Part shown: positions 47,064 to 56,040 of the stretch, piece after piece
How positions within the stretch are numbered: position 1 is the first letter of the stretch
How the letters are laid out: the number at the start of each line of letters is the position of its first letter
Assembly: GCF_000380335.1 (NCBI RefSeq)
Contig: NC_021149.1
Coordinates: 496,001 to 560,000, forward strand
From: Azotobacter vinelandii CA
GTDB lineage: Bacteria; Pseudomonadota; Gammaproteobacteria; Pseudomonadales; Pseudomonadaceae
DNA length: 64,000 nucleotides
Direction of reading: 5' to 3'
Notes under the pieces: model-generated
Databases searched by the model: none
The model's input: the letters and a program-made list of their open reading frames with translations, nothing else
What the model was told of the DNA's origin: nothing
Made by a program: the position numbers and the translations under genes

Positions 47064-47154
47064 TCAAGTGATTCTGCATGTTTTTAAGTGATTAAAAGCT
47101 TATTTTGGCAAAAACACTCAAGTCAAATGTTTTGTTAAGTGTTTTCAAGTGATT
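47064..47154. promoter_or_regulatory. DeoR operator array, five TYAAGTGWTT decamers
   Basis: Direct copies are TCAAGTGATT (47064-47073), TTAAGTGATT (47084-47093), TTAAGTGTTT (47135-47144) and TCAAGTGATT (47145-47154). One inverted copy (AAACACTCAA, about 47112-47121) lies between. The tract is AT-rich in a GC-rich genome. Tandem decamers of this type are typical DeoR sites. Confidence 0.75.
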
Positions 47155-47322
47155 TTGCCTCGAAGCAAGGGTCGATTCCCTGGCCGGGACTTACCGTTCG
47201 TAAGCGCCCGCTGCCCGTGGCTCCCGCTCGTTCGATGGGGCTGCGCTGCCGATGCTGGTAGGCTTTCGGGGCGACGCCGCCCGCTCGTCGAATCGTCCGT
47301 GCAACCGAGGAAGACCCCCGGC

Positions 47323-47838
47323 ATGACCCCGCTCAAGTACCTCGCCGCCTACCCGTCCCACCTGCAGGATCAGGTCCGCCGGCTGATCGCCGAGGGGCGC
47401 CTGGGCGACTACCTGGCCAAGCGCTATCCCGGCCGTCATGCCGTGCAGAGCGACAAGGCGCTGTACGCCTACACCATGGAACTCAAGCAGCGCTACCTGC
47501 GCAACGCGCCGGGCATCGACAAGGTGCTCTACGACAGCAAGCTGGACGTGCTGCGCAACGCCCTCGGCCTGCATACCGCGGTCTCGCGCGTGCAGGGCGG
47601 CAGGCTCAAGGCGAAGAAGGAGATCCGCGTGGCCGCGCTGTTCCGCGAGGCGGCGCCGGAGTTCCTCGACATGATCGTGGTGCATGAGTTGGCGCACCTG
47701 CGCGAGTTCGAGCACAACAAGGCCTTCTACCAGCTCTGCGAGCACATGTTGCCCGGTTATCAGCAGCTCGAATTCGACCTGCGCGTCTACCTGACCTGGC
47801 GCGATCTGGGCGGGCAGGATGCCTTGCCGGGGCGCTGA
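47323..47838 (+). CDS. YgjP-like zinc metallopeptidase domain protein
   Basis: A 171-residue soluble protein. The gluzincin motif VVHELAHLREFEHNKAFYQL has its HEXXH at about 121-125, the third ligand in the following FEHN-like turn. This matches the YgjP/WLM (M48-like) group. Substrate unknown. It is a single gene starting 260 nt from the divergent DeoR operon. Confidence 0.85.
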   Translation: MTPLKYLAAYPSHLQDQVRRLIAEGRLGDYLAKRYPGRHAVQSDKALYAYTMELKQRYLRNAPGIDKVLYDSKLDVLRNALGLHTAVSRVQGGRLKAKKEIRVAALFREAAPEFLDMIVVHELAHLREFEHNKAFYQLCEHMLPGYQQLEFDLRVYLTWRDLGGQDALPGR

Positions 47839-48008
47839 GCCCTTCCTTCCCATCCGGCAAAGTGCACGCTGCGCCTGGGCAATTTCTTGCATTTTGCCGG
47901 ACATGCTTCTAGGGTTTTTCTGCAACTCATTGATTCATAGGGTAATTGCCTTTGGCATGAAGCCTGCTATTTTTTCCGCCGCAGGACCATATGATTAGGG
48001 GGTAGCCA

Positions 48009-48287
48009 ATGAAGCAGATAGAAGAAACCCTTGTCGCCGCTTTTCCCGAGTACGAGGTTCTCCTCGAGCAGCGTCCGGACGGCAGCCTGCTCTTCACCTT
48101 GCGGCAGGACGGCCGGCCGGTGATGCGCCGCGCCCTGTCTCTCGATCAGATGCGGAACAGCCTGCAGCTCGACTGGCTGATCGGCGCCATACAGCGCGAC
48201 CTGGCCATCGAGGCCGGCGAGGCGCCGATGGTCGCCAGGCTGCAGAGCCAGAGCCGCCTCCGCTTGCCCACCTACGCCATCCACTGA
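48009..48287 (+). CDS. small conserved protein, DUF3509-like
   Basis: A 92-residue cytosolic protein with no known function. The pattern [28 protein letters not shown] and [15 protein letters not shown] recalls the DUF3509 proteins common in Pseudomonas, from memory. An AGGGGGTAG ribosome site precedes the start, and an AT-rich promoter region lies before it. Confidence 0.7.
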   Translation: MKQIEETLVAAFPEYEVLLEQRPDGSLLFTLRQDGRPVMRRALSLDQMRNSLQLDWLIGAIQRDLAIEAGEAPMVARLQSQSRLRLPTYAIH

Positions 48288-48459
48288 TAGCGAAGACCGG
48301 TCCGTTCCGGGGCGACCTTCGCCTTGGGGCGGGCGCGACCGGCGAAAATCCCTCCGGTTTCCTCCCGCCATCTTTGCCGCTTCATCCCGACCTGCTTTAC
48401 TGGCGGCTCCGCCAGGTCCGTCAATACCCGCCTGGCCGTTCCCACAAGGAGTTTTTTTC

Positions 48460-49395
48460 ATGGCTGGTAGCAGTCTGCTGACCCTGATCGACGATATCGC
48501 CACCCTGCTCGACGACGTCTCGGTGATGACCAAGCTCGCGGCGAAGAAAACCGCCGGCGTGCTCGGCGACGATCTCGCCCTCAACGCCCAGCAGGTCACC
48601 GGCGTCGCGGCCGAGCGGGAGTTGCCGGTGGTCTGGGCGGTGGCCAAGGGCTCGCTGCGCAACAAGGCGATCCTGGTGCCCGCCGCGCTGCTCATCAGCG
48701 CCCTGGCGCCCTGGCTGATCACCCCGCTGTTGATGCTGGGCGGCGCCTTCCTCTGTTTCGAGGGGTTCGAGAAACTGGCGCACAAGCTGACCCACAGCGC
48801 CGCCGAGGACGAGACCGAGCGTGCCGAACTGAGCGCCGCGCTGGCCGATCCGAACATCGATCTGGTCGCCTTCGAGCAGGACAAGATCAAGGGCGCGGTG
48901 CGCACCGACTTCATCCTTTCCGCCGAGATCATCGCCATCAGCCTCGGCACCGTGGCGCAGGCTTCCTTCACCACCCAGGTCGCGGTGCTGGTGGGCATCT
49001 CGCTGATCATCACCGTTGGCGTCTACGGACTGGTCGCCGGCATCGTCAAGCTGGACGACCTCGGCCTCTATCTGGAGCGCCAGCCCAGCGCGCTGCTGAA
49101 CCGGCTGGGCCGGGGCCTGCTGGCGGCGGCGCCCTGGCTGATGAAAGCCTTGTCGGTGCTCGGCACCGCGGCGATGTTCCTGGTCGGCGGCGGCATCCTG
49201 GTGCATGGCCTGCCGTTCCTGGCCCACTGGCTGCACGGCCTGGAAGCCACCACCAACGGCTTGCCGAATGTCGGCAGCATCCTCTCGGCGCTGCTGCCGA
49301 CAGTGCTGAACGCACTGGTCGGCATCGTCGCCGGCGGCCTGGTGCTGGCCGGCGTCACGCTGGTCGAGCGCGTCATGAAAGCCTTCGGTCGCTGA
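48460..49395 (+). CDS. DUF808 (YedI) inner-membrane protein
   Basis: Membrane protein of 311 residues with the family opening [18 protein letters not shown] and [17 protein letters not shown]. Four to six hydrophobic segments follow (about 75-95, 165-190, 195-215, 245-265, 285-305). Role unknown. AAGGAG lies at good spacing. Confidence 0.9.
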   Translation: MAGSSLLTLIDDIATLLDDVSVMTKLAAKKTAGVLGDDLALNAQQVTGVAAERELPVVWAVAKGSLRNKAILVPAALLISALAPWLITPLLMLGGAFLCFEGFEKLAHKLTHSAAEDETERAELSAALADPNIDLVAFEQDKIKGAVRTDFILSAEIIAISLGTVAQASFTTQVAVLVGISLIITVGVYGLVAGIVKLDDLGLYLERQPSALLNRLGRGLLAAAPWLMKALSVLGTAAMFLVGGGILVHGLPFLAHWLHGLEATTNGLPNVGSILSALLPTVLNALVGIVAGGLVLAGVTLVERVMKAFGR

Positions 49396-49404
49396 GAGCG
49401 TTCG

Positions 49405-49434
49405 GCCGGGCCGTTCCGCCAGGAATGGCCCGGC
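49405..49434. terminator. bidirectional terminator-like stem
   Basis: GCCGGGCCGTTCC pairs with GGAATGGCCCGGC (one G-T) between the convergent DUF808 and Gre-type genes. Confidence 0.7.
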
Positions 49435-49438
49435 TCCT

Positions 49439-49921
49439 TCAACCGACCTCCAGCACTTCGTAGCGCTGGAGCGCCCCGGCCAGCGTCAGTTCGATCTCGT
49501 CTCCCTCGCCGCGTCCGAGCAGGCGCTGGCCGAGCGGCGAGCGCGGGGTGATGACCATCACTTGCCGGTCGCCGTCGCGGACCTTGAGCCCGGCCGCGTC
49601 CGGGCCGAGGAACAGCGTCTGTTCCACGCCCTGCCCGTCGACCAGACGCACCAGGTCGGTCAACTGGATGCCGCGCCCGGCATCGAAAGGACGCGCTTGC
49701 AGGTTCCGGTAGCGGTTCAGGGCCTGGCGGATTTCCTCCAGCCGGCGCGACTGGCCGGCGGCCAGATAGGCCGCTTCCAGGCCGCGGGTATCGTATTTGT
49801 TCTCGGCGACGCTCTCTTCGTGGGTCGCCGCCTCGTGGGCCGTCTGTACGGCGATCCGGGCGAGGGCGAGATCGTCCTCCAGGCGGGCGAGGATCAGTTG
49901 CAGTACGCGGGTTTTGCTCAT
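49439..49921 (-). CDS. GreA/GreB-family transcription elongation factor-like protein
   Basis: A 160-residue protein with an amino-terminal helical part (about 1-78) and a carboxy-terminal Gre FKBP-like domain (about 80-160: QLTDLVRLVDGQGVEQTLFL, VITPRSPLGQRLLGRGEGDE). It carries SPLGQALLG-type residues that contact RNA polymerase in Gre and Rnk proteins. Whether the coiled-coil tip keeps the acidic pair needed for RNA cleavage is unclear, so it may be a competitor rather than a cleavage factor. Confidence 0.8.
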   Translation of the reverse strand: MSKTRVLQLILARLEDDLALARIAVQTAHEAATHEESVAENKYDTRGLEAAYLAAGQSRRLEEIRQALNRYRNLQARPFDAGRGIQLTDLVRLVDGQGVEQTLFLGPDAAGLKVRDGDRQVMVITPRSPLGQRLLGRGEGDEIELTLAGALQRYEVLEVG

Positions 49922-49940
49922 CGGAAGGCGTCGGGGCGGG

Positions 49941-49972
49941 GAAAAGAAAAGCCCGGCGGCATCCGGCCGGGC
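49941..49972 (-). terminator. terminator after the di-heme peroxidase gene
   Basis: On the minus strand, GCCCGGC-loop-GCCGGGC followed by TTTTCTTTT. A further perfect 12-bp hairpin (50052-50084) lies closer to the stop. Confidence 0.8.
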
Positions 49973-50051
49973 GAGGAACGCCGGCCTGCGGCCGGCGTCA
50001 CGAAGCTCATAGTTGATTGCGATTCGGCCGCGCCTGCAAGTCCCGCCGTCG

Positions 50052-50084
50052 CGCGAGGGACGCGACGCGGTGGCGTCCCTCGCG
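50052..50084. other. perfect 12-bp hairpin after the peroxidase gene
   Basis: CGCGAGGGACGC pairs exactly with GCGTCCCTCGCG around a 9-nt loop, 8 nt after the stop codon of the peroxidase gene. No U-tract. Confidence 0.6.
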
Positions 50085-50091
50085 AGGCCCC

Positions 50092-51489
50092 TCAGAGCGT
50101 GCGCAGGAAGGCCACCAGATCGGCCTTCTCCTCCGCGCTCAGGCCGCGCTGCAGCACCAGATTGAAGAACTCCACGGTATCTTCCAGGGTCAGCAGGCGG
50201 CCGTCGTGCAGGTACGGCGGCGAGTCCTTGATGCCGCGCAGCGGGAAGGTCTTGATCGGCCCGTCGGCCTTGGCCAGGCGGCCGTTGATGGTCTGCGGCT
50301 CGAAGAAGCGCTCGGTCTTCAGATTGTGCATCAGGTTGTCGGTGTAGTAGGGCGGCGCGTGGCAGCCGGCACAGGCGGCCTTGCCGTGGAACAGCGCCTC
50401 GCCGCGCAGTTCCTGCTCGCTGGCCTGGCCTTTGATCAGCCGGCCCTCGACATCCAGCTTGGGTGCCGGCGGGAAATCCAGAAGGGCCTGGAACTCGCCC
50501 ATGAAATGCACTTGGCTGCCGCGTTCGAGGATGTTCACCCCCTTCTTGGTGGCGATCACTGGATCGCCGTCGAAGTAGGCGGCGCGCTGCTCGAATTCGG
50601 TGAAGTCCTCCACCGATTTCAGGGCCCGTTGCGAACCGAACAGCCGCTGGATGTTCACCCCGCGCAGCGTCGGGGTATCGATGCGGTGACGCAGTTCCTG
50701 CGGGCGGATGTCGCCGACCAGGTGGGTGGCGGCGTTGGTGTGGCCGTTGGCGTGGCAGTCGAGGCAGGCCACGCCGCGGTGCGGGTGCTCGCTGCGGCGG
50801 TCCTCGGTGACGTTGAACTGCTGCTGCGGGAAGGGCGTGAGCAACAGGCGCAGGCCTTCGAGCTGCTTGGGATTGAGGATGCCGTTGAACAGCTCGTAGT
50901 AGTTGAACAGGGTCACCTGCTTGCCCTGCGACACGTCGCCCAGGTCCGGGCGGGTGGTGAGGAAGATCGGCGCCGGAAACTCGGGTAGGAAATGGTCGGG
51001 CAGGTCGTAGTCCAGGTCGAAGCGGGTCAGGTCGCGCTGTTCCTGCTTGTTGATCTCGTCGATCATGAACTGCGGGAAGAGCATGCCGCCCTCGCCGTGC
51101 TTGGGATGGGGCAGCGGCATGAAACCGGCCGGGAACAGGCGCTTGCCGCGGATCTCCTCGGGGTTCAGGCGGCCCAGGTCGTCCCAGTTGGTACCGCCCG
51201 GCAGCTTGACGCGCACGCCGCCCTGCACCGGCTTGCCCTTGCTCATGGCGACGCCCTGGACGGGCTTGTCGGACAGGTCGTAGCGCGCATCCAGCAGACG
51301 CCGCTGGGTCTGCATCACGCTGGATTTCTCGCCCGCGAGGCGTTCCTTGGTGGTGGCGAAGTCTTCGGTGATCGCCACCGGCGAGTAGCTGGTCGGTTTC
51401 TCTTCCGGGGCGGCCCGGACGCTGTCGGCCAGGCTCAGCGCCAGGGCGATCGGGATCGCCAGGCCCGCTTTTATTGTTGCTTTGCTCAT
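50092..51489 (-). CDS. periplasmic di-heme cytochrome c peroxidase-like protein
   Basis: Exported protein of 465 residues; the signal peptide is MSKATIKAGLAIPIALALSL with cleavage near RAAPE. Two c-type heme sites are present: CLDCH (about 240) and CAGCH (about 371). The carboxy part has FPLRGIKDSPPYLHDGRLLTL as in MauG/CcpA. It is longer than classical CcpA (about 320), having an amino-terminal part of about 190 residues. Probable role is reduction of hydrogen peroxide in the periplasm, or oxidation of a partner. GGGAGA lies before the start. Confidence 0.85.
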   Translation of the reverse strand: MSKATIKAGLAIPIALALSLADSVRAAPEEKPTSYSPVAITEDFATTKERLAGEKSSVMQTQRRLLDARYDLSDKPVQGVAMSKGKPVQGGVRVKLPGGTNWDDLGRLNPEEIRGKRLFPAGFMPLPHPKHGEGGMLFPQFMIDEINKQEQRDLTRFDLDYDLPDHFLPEFPAPIFLTTRPDLGDVSQGKQVTLFNYYELFNGILNPKQLEGLRLLLTPFPQQQFNVTEDRRSEHPHRGVACLDCHANGHTNAATHLVGDIRPQELRHRIDTPTLRGVNIQRLFGSQRALKSVEDFTEFEQRAAYFDGDPVIATKKGVNILERGSQVHFMGEFQALLDFPPAPKLDVEGRLIKGQASEQELRGEALFHGKAACAGCHAPPYYTDNLMHNLKTERFFEPQTINGRLAKADGPIKTFPLRGIKDSPPYLHDGRLLTLEDTVEFFNLVLQRGLSAEEKADLVAFLRTL

Positions 51490-51602
51490 GGGGGTCTCCC
51501 TGCGATGGATGTCCAGAGGCAACAGCAACAGGTATAGACGAGCGCAGCGGAGAGGGCGAATCGCCAGAAAGAAGGACGGCCGGAACGCCCGGCCGGCCGC
51601 GC

Positions 51603-53777
51603 TCAGTGCACCGGGTTCCGTTGCAGGGGCGCGGCGAGACTGCGCAGCGGCGCCAGTTGGCCGGCGATCAGCGCCAACTGGTTCTGCACCAGGCGCAGCC
51701 CGTCGTCCTGCTCTTCGGGCAACTGTTCGAGACGCTGGAGCAGCACCTGCTCGGTCTCGTCGTGCTCGGCCACCGGGCGGTTGCCGGCAAGCTCCAGGGC
51801 GATCTCCTCGAGACTGTTGGCCAGGCGCTCGGCGGCCTCGTCGAGCAGCGGGCGGCACTCGGCCTCGGGCAACTGCTCGCGATGCGCGCCGAGCGCGGAG
51901 AGGTAGCTCAGCAGGGTGTGGGAAAGGACCAGGAAGCGAAAGCCGACGTCCGCCTCGCGGCGGAACTGGCCGGGCTCCATGAGCATCCCGGCGAGGGTGG
52001 TGGACAGCGCCGCGTCGGCGTTGTGCGCGTCGCGCCGGGCCAGGCGGTAGGCCAGGTCGTCGCGCTTGCCGCTGCGGTACTGCAGCATCAGTTGGCGCAG
52101 GTAGCGGGCGTTGCACGCCAGGGTGTTGGCCAGCACCCGGTTCAACTGGCGGTCCTGCCAGTCGGGGAGGATCAGGAACACCGCGAGACCGGCGATCAGG
52201 CTGCCGAGCAGGGTGTCGACCAGGCGCGGCCAGATCAGTCCGTAGCTGTCGCCGACCTGGTTGAAGCAGGCCAGCACCAGCAGGGTGATCGCCGCGGTGG
52301 CCAGGGTGTAGTGGCTGGTCCGGGTAGCGAAGAACACCACCCCGGCGACCACCGCGAACAGCGCCTGCACCTGTAGGCTGGGGAAGAGGGCGAACAGCGC
52401 CCAGCCGGCCAGCAGGCCGAGCACGGTGCCGAGGATGCGCTGGCGGACCCGGCGGCGGGTGGCGCCGAAGTTGGGCTGGCAGACGAACAGGGTGGTCAGC
52501 AGTATCCAGTAGCCCTGGGTGGGGTGGATCAGGTGCAGCAGACCGTAGCCGGCGGGGAGCGCCACGGCCAGGCGCAGGGCATGGCGGAACGGCCGCGATG
52601 CCGGCGTCATCTGCTGGCGCAGGCGGCTCAGGGCCTCGCCGAGCGACTGCGGCTCGCGGTCGAGCAGGCTGTTGTCCTGGGCATCGGCGAGGGCGTCGGG
52701 GTTGCGCGCATCCTGCAGCAGGCGGTCGAGATGAATGAGGTTGTCGGCCAGCGCGCCGAGCGAGTACAGCAGGTGGCGCCAAGCCGGATTGCTCTGCATC
52801 CGCAGGTGAGCCAGCGAGGTGTGCAGGTCCTCGAGGGCCTGGCTCTGATCGATGCAGTCGAACGGCTGGCGCAGTTCGATGGCCCGCGCCAGGGCCAGAC
52901 AGGACTTGCCCTGCTGGCGGATCACCAGGCGGCAGCGGAACAGCACGTCGCTGTGGAAGAAGGCCTCGGCCAGCGCGTTGTAGGGATAGTGCGAGGAGCT
53001 GGCGCGCTCGTGGATGTCCTGGGCGAGGAAGTACAGCTTCAGGTAGCGGTTCACCTGCGGCGACGGCCGGCCGTTCTCGACCCGGTGCAGGATGATCTCC
53101 TTGGCGGCGTTCAGCGCGGCCACCACCCGGCTGTTCCGCTGCGCCAGCTCCAGGCGGCGCTGCCCCACGTCGAGGTGGCGCACCGGCTCGAACAGCGACG
53201 CCTTGAGCTTCAGGTACTCGCCCAGCTCGCGGAACACCCGGGCCAGGCTCTGCTGGATCGGCTGGGTGCTGAACAGCGCCTGCCAGATCACCGAGAGCAC
53301 GCCGTACCAGGCGGCGCCGGCGACCAGCACCAAGGGCTCGCGCCACAGATCGACCGGCGGCCCGCCGCGCTGGTCGATGCCGATCATGGTATAGATCGAC
53401 AGGATCAAGGTGCCCGAAGCGATGGTGGCATAGCGCTCGCCCAGGGCCCCGAGCATGGTCAGGCCGAAGCTGGACAGCGCCAGGGCGGCGGCGAACTTCC
53501 AGGGATAGGGGAACAGCAACTCCACGGCGAAGGCCGCGGCGGCGAAGCACGCCAGGGTCACCAGCAAGGCCTGCAGCCGGCCCTCCCAACTGTCGTCGGT
53601 TTCCGCCAGGGCGCTGGCGATGATGCCGAGGAACAGCGGGATGAGCAGGTCCATGCGATCCAGGACCCAGCACAGCGCCATGCTGCCGGTGAGAGCGATG
53701 AACACCCGCAGGCTGTAACTGAAGACATGATGGGCCCAGAGCTGGCGGAGGGACTGGCTGAACGGAGTCGAGGGCAT
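51603..53777 (-). CDS. YccS/FUSC-family inner-membrane protein
   Basis: Membrane protein of about 724 residues with two blocks of five to six hydrophobic segments (about 20-170 and 395-535), each followed by a cytosolic helical part. The signature of the aromatic-acid exporter-like FUSC group is QGYWILLTTLFVCQPNFGAT. Transport role is unproven. The start is uncertain: 53777 (MPSTPFSQSL) or 53807, ten codons earlier; neither has a strong ribosome site. The gene begins only 20-50 nt from the outer edge of the CRISPR-like array, so its promoter may lie inside it. Confidence 0.85.
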   Translation of the reverse strand: MPSTPFSQSLRQLWAHHVFSYSLRVFIALTGSMALCWVLDRMDLLIPLFLGIIASALAETDDSWEGRLQALLVTLACFAAAAFAVELLFPYPWKFAAALALSSFGLTMLGALGERYATIASGTLILSIYTMIGIDQRGGPPVDLWREPLVLVAGAAWYGVLSVIWQALFSTQPIQQSLARVFRELGEYLKLKASLFEPVRHLDVGQRRLELAQRNSRVVAALNAAKEIILHRVENGRPSPQVNRYLKLYFLAQDIHERASSSHYPYNALAEAFFHSDVLFRCRLVIRQQGKSCLALARAIELRQPFDCIDQSQALEDLHTSLAHLRMQSNPAWRHLLYSLGALADNLIHLDRLLQDARNPDALADAQDNSLLDREPQSLGEALSRLRQQMTPASRPFRHALRLAVALPAGYGLLHLIHPTQGYWILLTTLFVCQPNFGATRRRVRQRILGTVLGLLAGWALFALFPSLQVQALFAVVAGVVFFATRTSHYTLATAAITLLVLACFNQVGDSYGLIWPRLVDTLLGSLIAGLAVFLILPDWQDRQLNRVLANTLACNARYLRQLMLQYRSGKRDDLAYRLARRDAHNADAALSTTLAGMLMEPGQFRREADVGFRFLVLSHTLLSYLSALGAHREQLPEAECRPLLDEAAERLANSLEEIALELAGNRPVAEHDETEQVLLQRLEQLPEEQDDGLRLVQNQLALIAGQLAPLRSLAAPLQRNPVH

Positions 53778-53826
53778 GGAGTCGGCCTGGTGGTGGGGAC
53801 GGAGCATTGTAGGCGCAGGCTTGGCG

Positions 53827-54217
53827 AGGCGGGAGACCGGTGGCGGCAGTGAAGGAACACATAGAGCAGCGCGGGCTCGACGAGCTTTTCTGGGTTGTTT
53901 ACGCAGCAGTGAAGTCGTCCTACGGCGGCGAGGCTCTGTACTTCAATTTCTGAGCGGCCTAAGCGGCAGTGAAGGACTTCTGGGTCTTCGACCTGCGGCC
54001 GCCGCCTTTCTGAGCTGCCTACACGGCAGCTCAGAAATTTGAAATCGGGTTGTCCCGGATATCGATGAACTTCACTGCCGTGTAGGCAGCTCAGAAAACG
54101 GCGATGACCGGGCGGACCGCCGCTCGATTCTTCACTGCCGCGTAGGCCGCTCAGAAATCTTGATCCAGAATCTGCGGCCAGAACGCTGGCTTCACTGCCG
54201 TATAAGCAGCCCAGAAA
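53827..54217. CRISPR. subtype I-F-like CRISPR array with two outward-facing halves
   Basis: Repeats of 28 nt recur every 60 nt with spacers of exactly 32 nt, the I-F geometry. The best repeat (54070-54097) begins CTTCACTGCCGTGTAGG and ends GGCAGCTCAGAAA, very close to I-F repeats of Pseudomonas. Plus-strand repeats are 54070-54097, 54130-54157 and 54190-54217. Minus-strand repeats are 53947-53974, 53887-53914 and a badly decayed 53827-53854. The halves meet at a palindrome (54007-54037). Spacers are 53855-53886, 53915-53946, 53975-54006, 54038-54069, 54098-54129 and 54158-54189. Decay grows outward on both sides. No leader or cas gene is visible. Confidence 0.88.
54007..54037. repeat. perfect palindromic junction of the two array halves
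   Basis: TTTCTGAGCTGCC-TACAC-GGCAGCTCAGAAA: 13-nt exact arms and a 5-nt centre. Each arm is the 3' half of one repeat, so the unit is two repeat halves joined back to back at the stem that the repeat itself contains. Confidence 0.9.
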
Positions 54218-54406
54218 TGCATTTGGGACGCCGAGCAGGCCGAAGCCGGCATTGTTCGGCCGTACGTCGATGCGGCCGAGTCGCTCGATGGCTTGTGTCG
54301 CGGCCTCGCGGGTCTGTGCCTGGGCGGTGAGGGGGAGCGGCGGAGCCGGCAGGTTCGGATGCTGGCCGAGCCGTTCGCCGGCGGCGGCGATGAGCCGAGT
54401 TTTCAT
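54218..54406 (-). pseudogene. short-chain dehydrogenase remnant cut by the array
   Basis: A frame starting MKTRLIAAAGERLGQ with a good AAGGAGATCG site. It retains AATQAIERLGRIDVRPNNAGFG, the NNAG motif and its lead-in from short-chain dehydrogenases. The glycine-rich cofactor loop and much of residues 15-60 are lost, and similarity stops after NNAGFGLLGVPNAF, exactly at the array edge (54217). Translation would read on into the array. It is a decayed gene whose downstream part has been replaced. Confidence 0.75.
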
Positions 54407-54620
54407 GATCGATCTCCTTCCGCCTGCGGTGTCTGTGAGCCGGATGCGAGGACGATAGCCATCTGCCCGGACTGGCACCGTTCCCGGATCGGATTTCGGC
54501 GTTCGTCGCATTCTTGCGGTGCCGATGCCGAGGGTTTTTCCCGTGTGCCGGCCGGCAGCGCCAGGTCGCCTCGGCCCTCGTCTATCCTTTCCTGATCCAC
54601 ACGCCTTTGTCGGGGAGCCC

Positions 54621-56039
54621 ATGCCCGCTTTCGCCCGTTGCCTGCGCCGGGCCCTGGCGCTGTCGTCGCTGCTGCTGGCCGTGCTGCCGGCCCTCGCCGC
54701 TCCCCCGCCGGTCACGGTGCTGACGGTGGAGGGGGCGATAGGTCCGGCCAGCGCCGACTACCTGATCCGCGGCCTGTCCCGTGCCGAGAAGGAGGGCTCG
54801 CAGTTGGTGGTGTTGCGCATCGATACCCCTGGCGGGCTGGACACCTCGATGCGCGCGATCATCAAGGCGATCCTCGCCAGCCCGTTGCCGGTGGCCAGCT
54901 ATGTGGCGCCGAGCGGTGCGCGGGCGGCCAGCGCCGGCACCTACATCCTCTATGCCAGCCATATCGCCGCCATGGCGCCGGGCACCAACCTCGGCGCGGC
55001 GACCCCGGTGCAGATCGGCGGCATGCCCGGTACGCCGCCGCAGCAGCCGGGCCGCTCGCCGCCGGCGGACAAGGGCGACAAGGATGACAAGGCCGGCGAG
55101 GAGCCGGCGCCCAGCGGCGAGCCGGCCGACACCCTCAGCCGCAAGCAGATCAACGACGCCGCCGCCTATATCCGCGGTCTCGCCCAGTTGCGCGGGCGCA
55201 ACGTCGAGTGGGCCGAACAGGCGGTGCGCGAGGCGGTCAGCCTGTCCGCACGGGAGGCGCTGGAGCTGAAGGTGATCGACTACCAGGCCACCGATCTGCC
55301 GGATCTGCTGCGCCAACTGGATGGCAAGCGCTATGCGGTGGCCGAGGGCATGGTGACCCTGCGGACCGCGGGCGCCGAGCCGGTTTTCCACGAGCCGGAC
55401 TGGCGCACCCGGCTCCTGGCGGTGATCACCAATCCCAGCGTGGCGCTGATTCTGATGATGCTCGGCGTCTACGGGCTGTTCTTCGAGTTCTCCAGCCCCG
55501 GCTTCGGCCTCGGCGGGGTGCTCGGCGCCATCTGCCTGATTCTCGCCCTCTATGCCCTGCAGTTGCTGCCGGTGAGCTACGCTGGGGTCGGCCTGATCCT
55601 GCTCGGCATCGCCTTCATGACGGCCGAGGCCTTCCTGCCCAGTTTTGGCGTGTTGGGCATCGGTGGGGTGGTGGCCTTCGTCATCGGCGCGCTGATCCTG
55701 ATCGATACCGAGGTGCCCGGCTTCGGCATTCCGCTGCCTTTGATCGTGACCCTGGCGGTGGTCAGCGCGGGGTTGATCGCCTTCATCGTCGGCATGGCGC
55801 TGAAGGCGCGCCGGCGCGAGGTGCAGAGCGGCGACGCCGGGCTGGTCGGCAGCCTGACGGCGGTGGTCGCGGTCGAGGCCGGCGATCCGCGGGCCGGCTG
55901 GGTGCAATTGCAGGGCGAGCGCTGGCAGGTGCGCAGTCCGCAGCCGCTGCGGTCGGGCCAGGCGGTGCGCGTGGTGGCCCGCCAGGGGCTGCTGCTGGAG
56001 GTGGCGGCGGCCGAGCAACCCACTCCCGAAGGAGGCTGA
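54621..56039 (+). CDS. NfeD-family membrane serine protease (ClpP-like, long form)
   Basis: Membrane protein of 472 residues. A signal peptide (ends near LAAPPPV) precedes a ClpP/SppA-like domain. That domain contains [15 protein letters not shown], the nucleophile serine in [12 protein letters not shown] and the lysine in [13 protein letters not shown] charged proline-rich insert lies at about 135-170. Five or so membrane helices follow (about 270-410), and an OB-fold domain closes it. It cleaves the partner stomatin in studied members. The stomatin gene follows after 1 nt. Confidence 0.9.
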   Translation: MPAFARCLRRALALSSLLLAVLPALAAPPPVTVLTVEGAIGPASADYLIRGLSRAEKEGSQLVVLRIDTPGGLDTSMRAIIKAILASPLPVASYVAPSGARAASAGTYILYASHIAAMAPGTNLGAATPVQIGGMPGTPPQQPGRSPPADKGDKDDKAGEEPAPSGEPADTLSRKQINDAAAYIRGLAQLRGRNVEWAEQAVREAVSLSAREALELKVIDYQATDLPDLLRQLDGKRYAVAEGMVTLRTAGAEPVFHEPDWRTRLLAVITNPSVALILMMLGVYGLFFEFSSPGFGLGGVLGAICLILALYALQLLPVSYAGVGLILLGIAFMTAEAFLPSFGVLGIGGVVAFVIGALILIDTEVPGFGIPLPLIVTLAVVSAGLIAFIVGMALKARRREVQSGDAGLVGSLTAVVAVEAGDPRAGWVQLQGERWQVRSPQPLRSGQAVRVVARQGLLLEVAAAEQPTPEGG

Positions 56040-56040
56040 C

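Noticed and set aside
50092-53862. Single 1256-codon frame covering the peroxidase and the region upstream
   Set aside because: Only the part from 51489 has a signal peptide and motifs; the rest is a shadow of the FUSC gene.
53827-54217. Reading the 60-nt periodic region as a REP cluster
   Set aside because: Exact 28/32 spacing, unrelated spacers and close I-F repeat similarity favour CRISPR origin.
53558-54715. 385-codon minus-strand frame with a 20-residue repeat (FLSCLHGSE-like)
   Set aside because: The protein period comes from the 60-nt CRISPR period; the frame merges the dehydrogenase stump, array and antisense of the FUSC gene.
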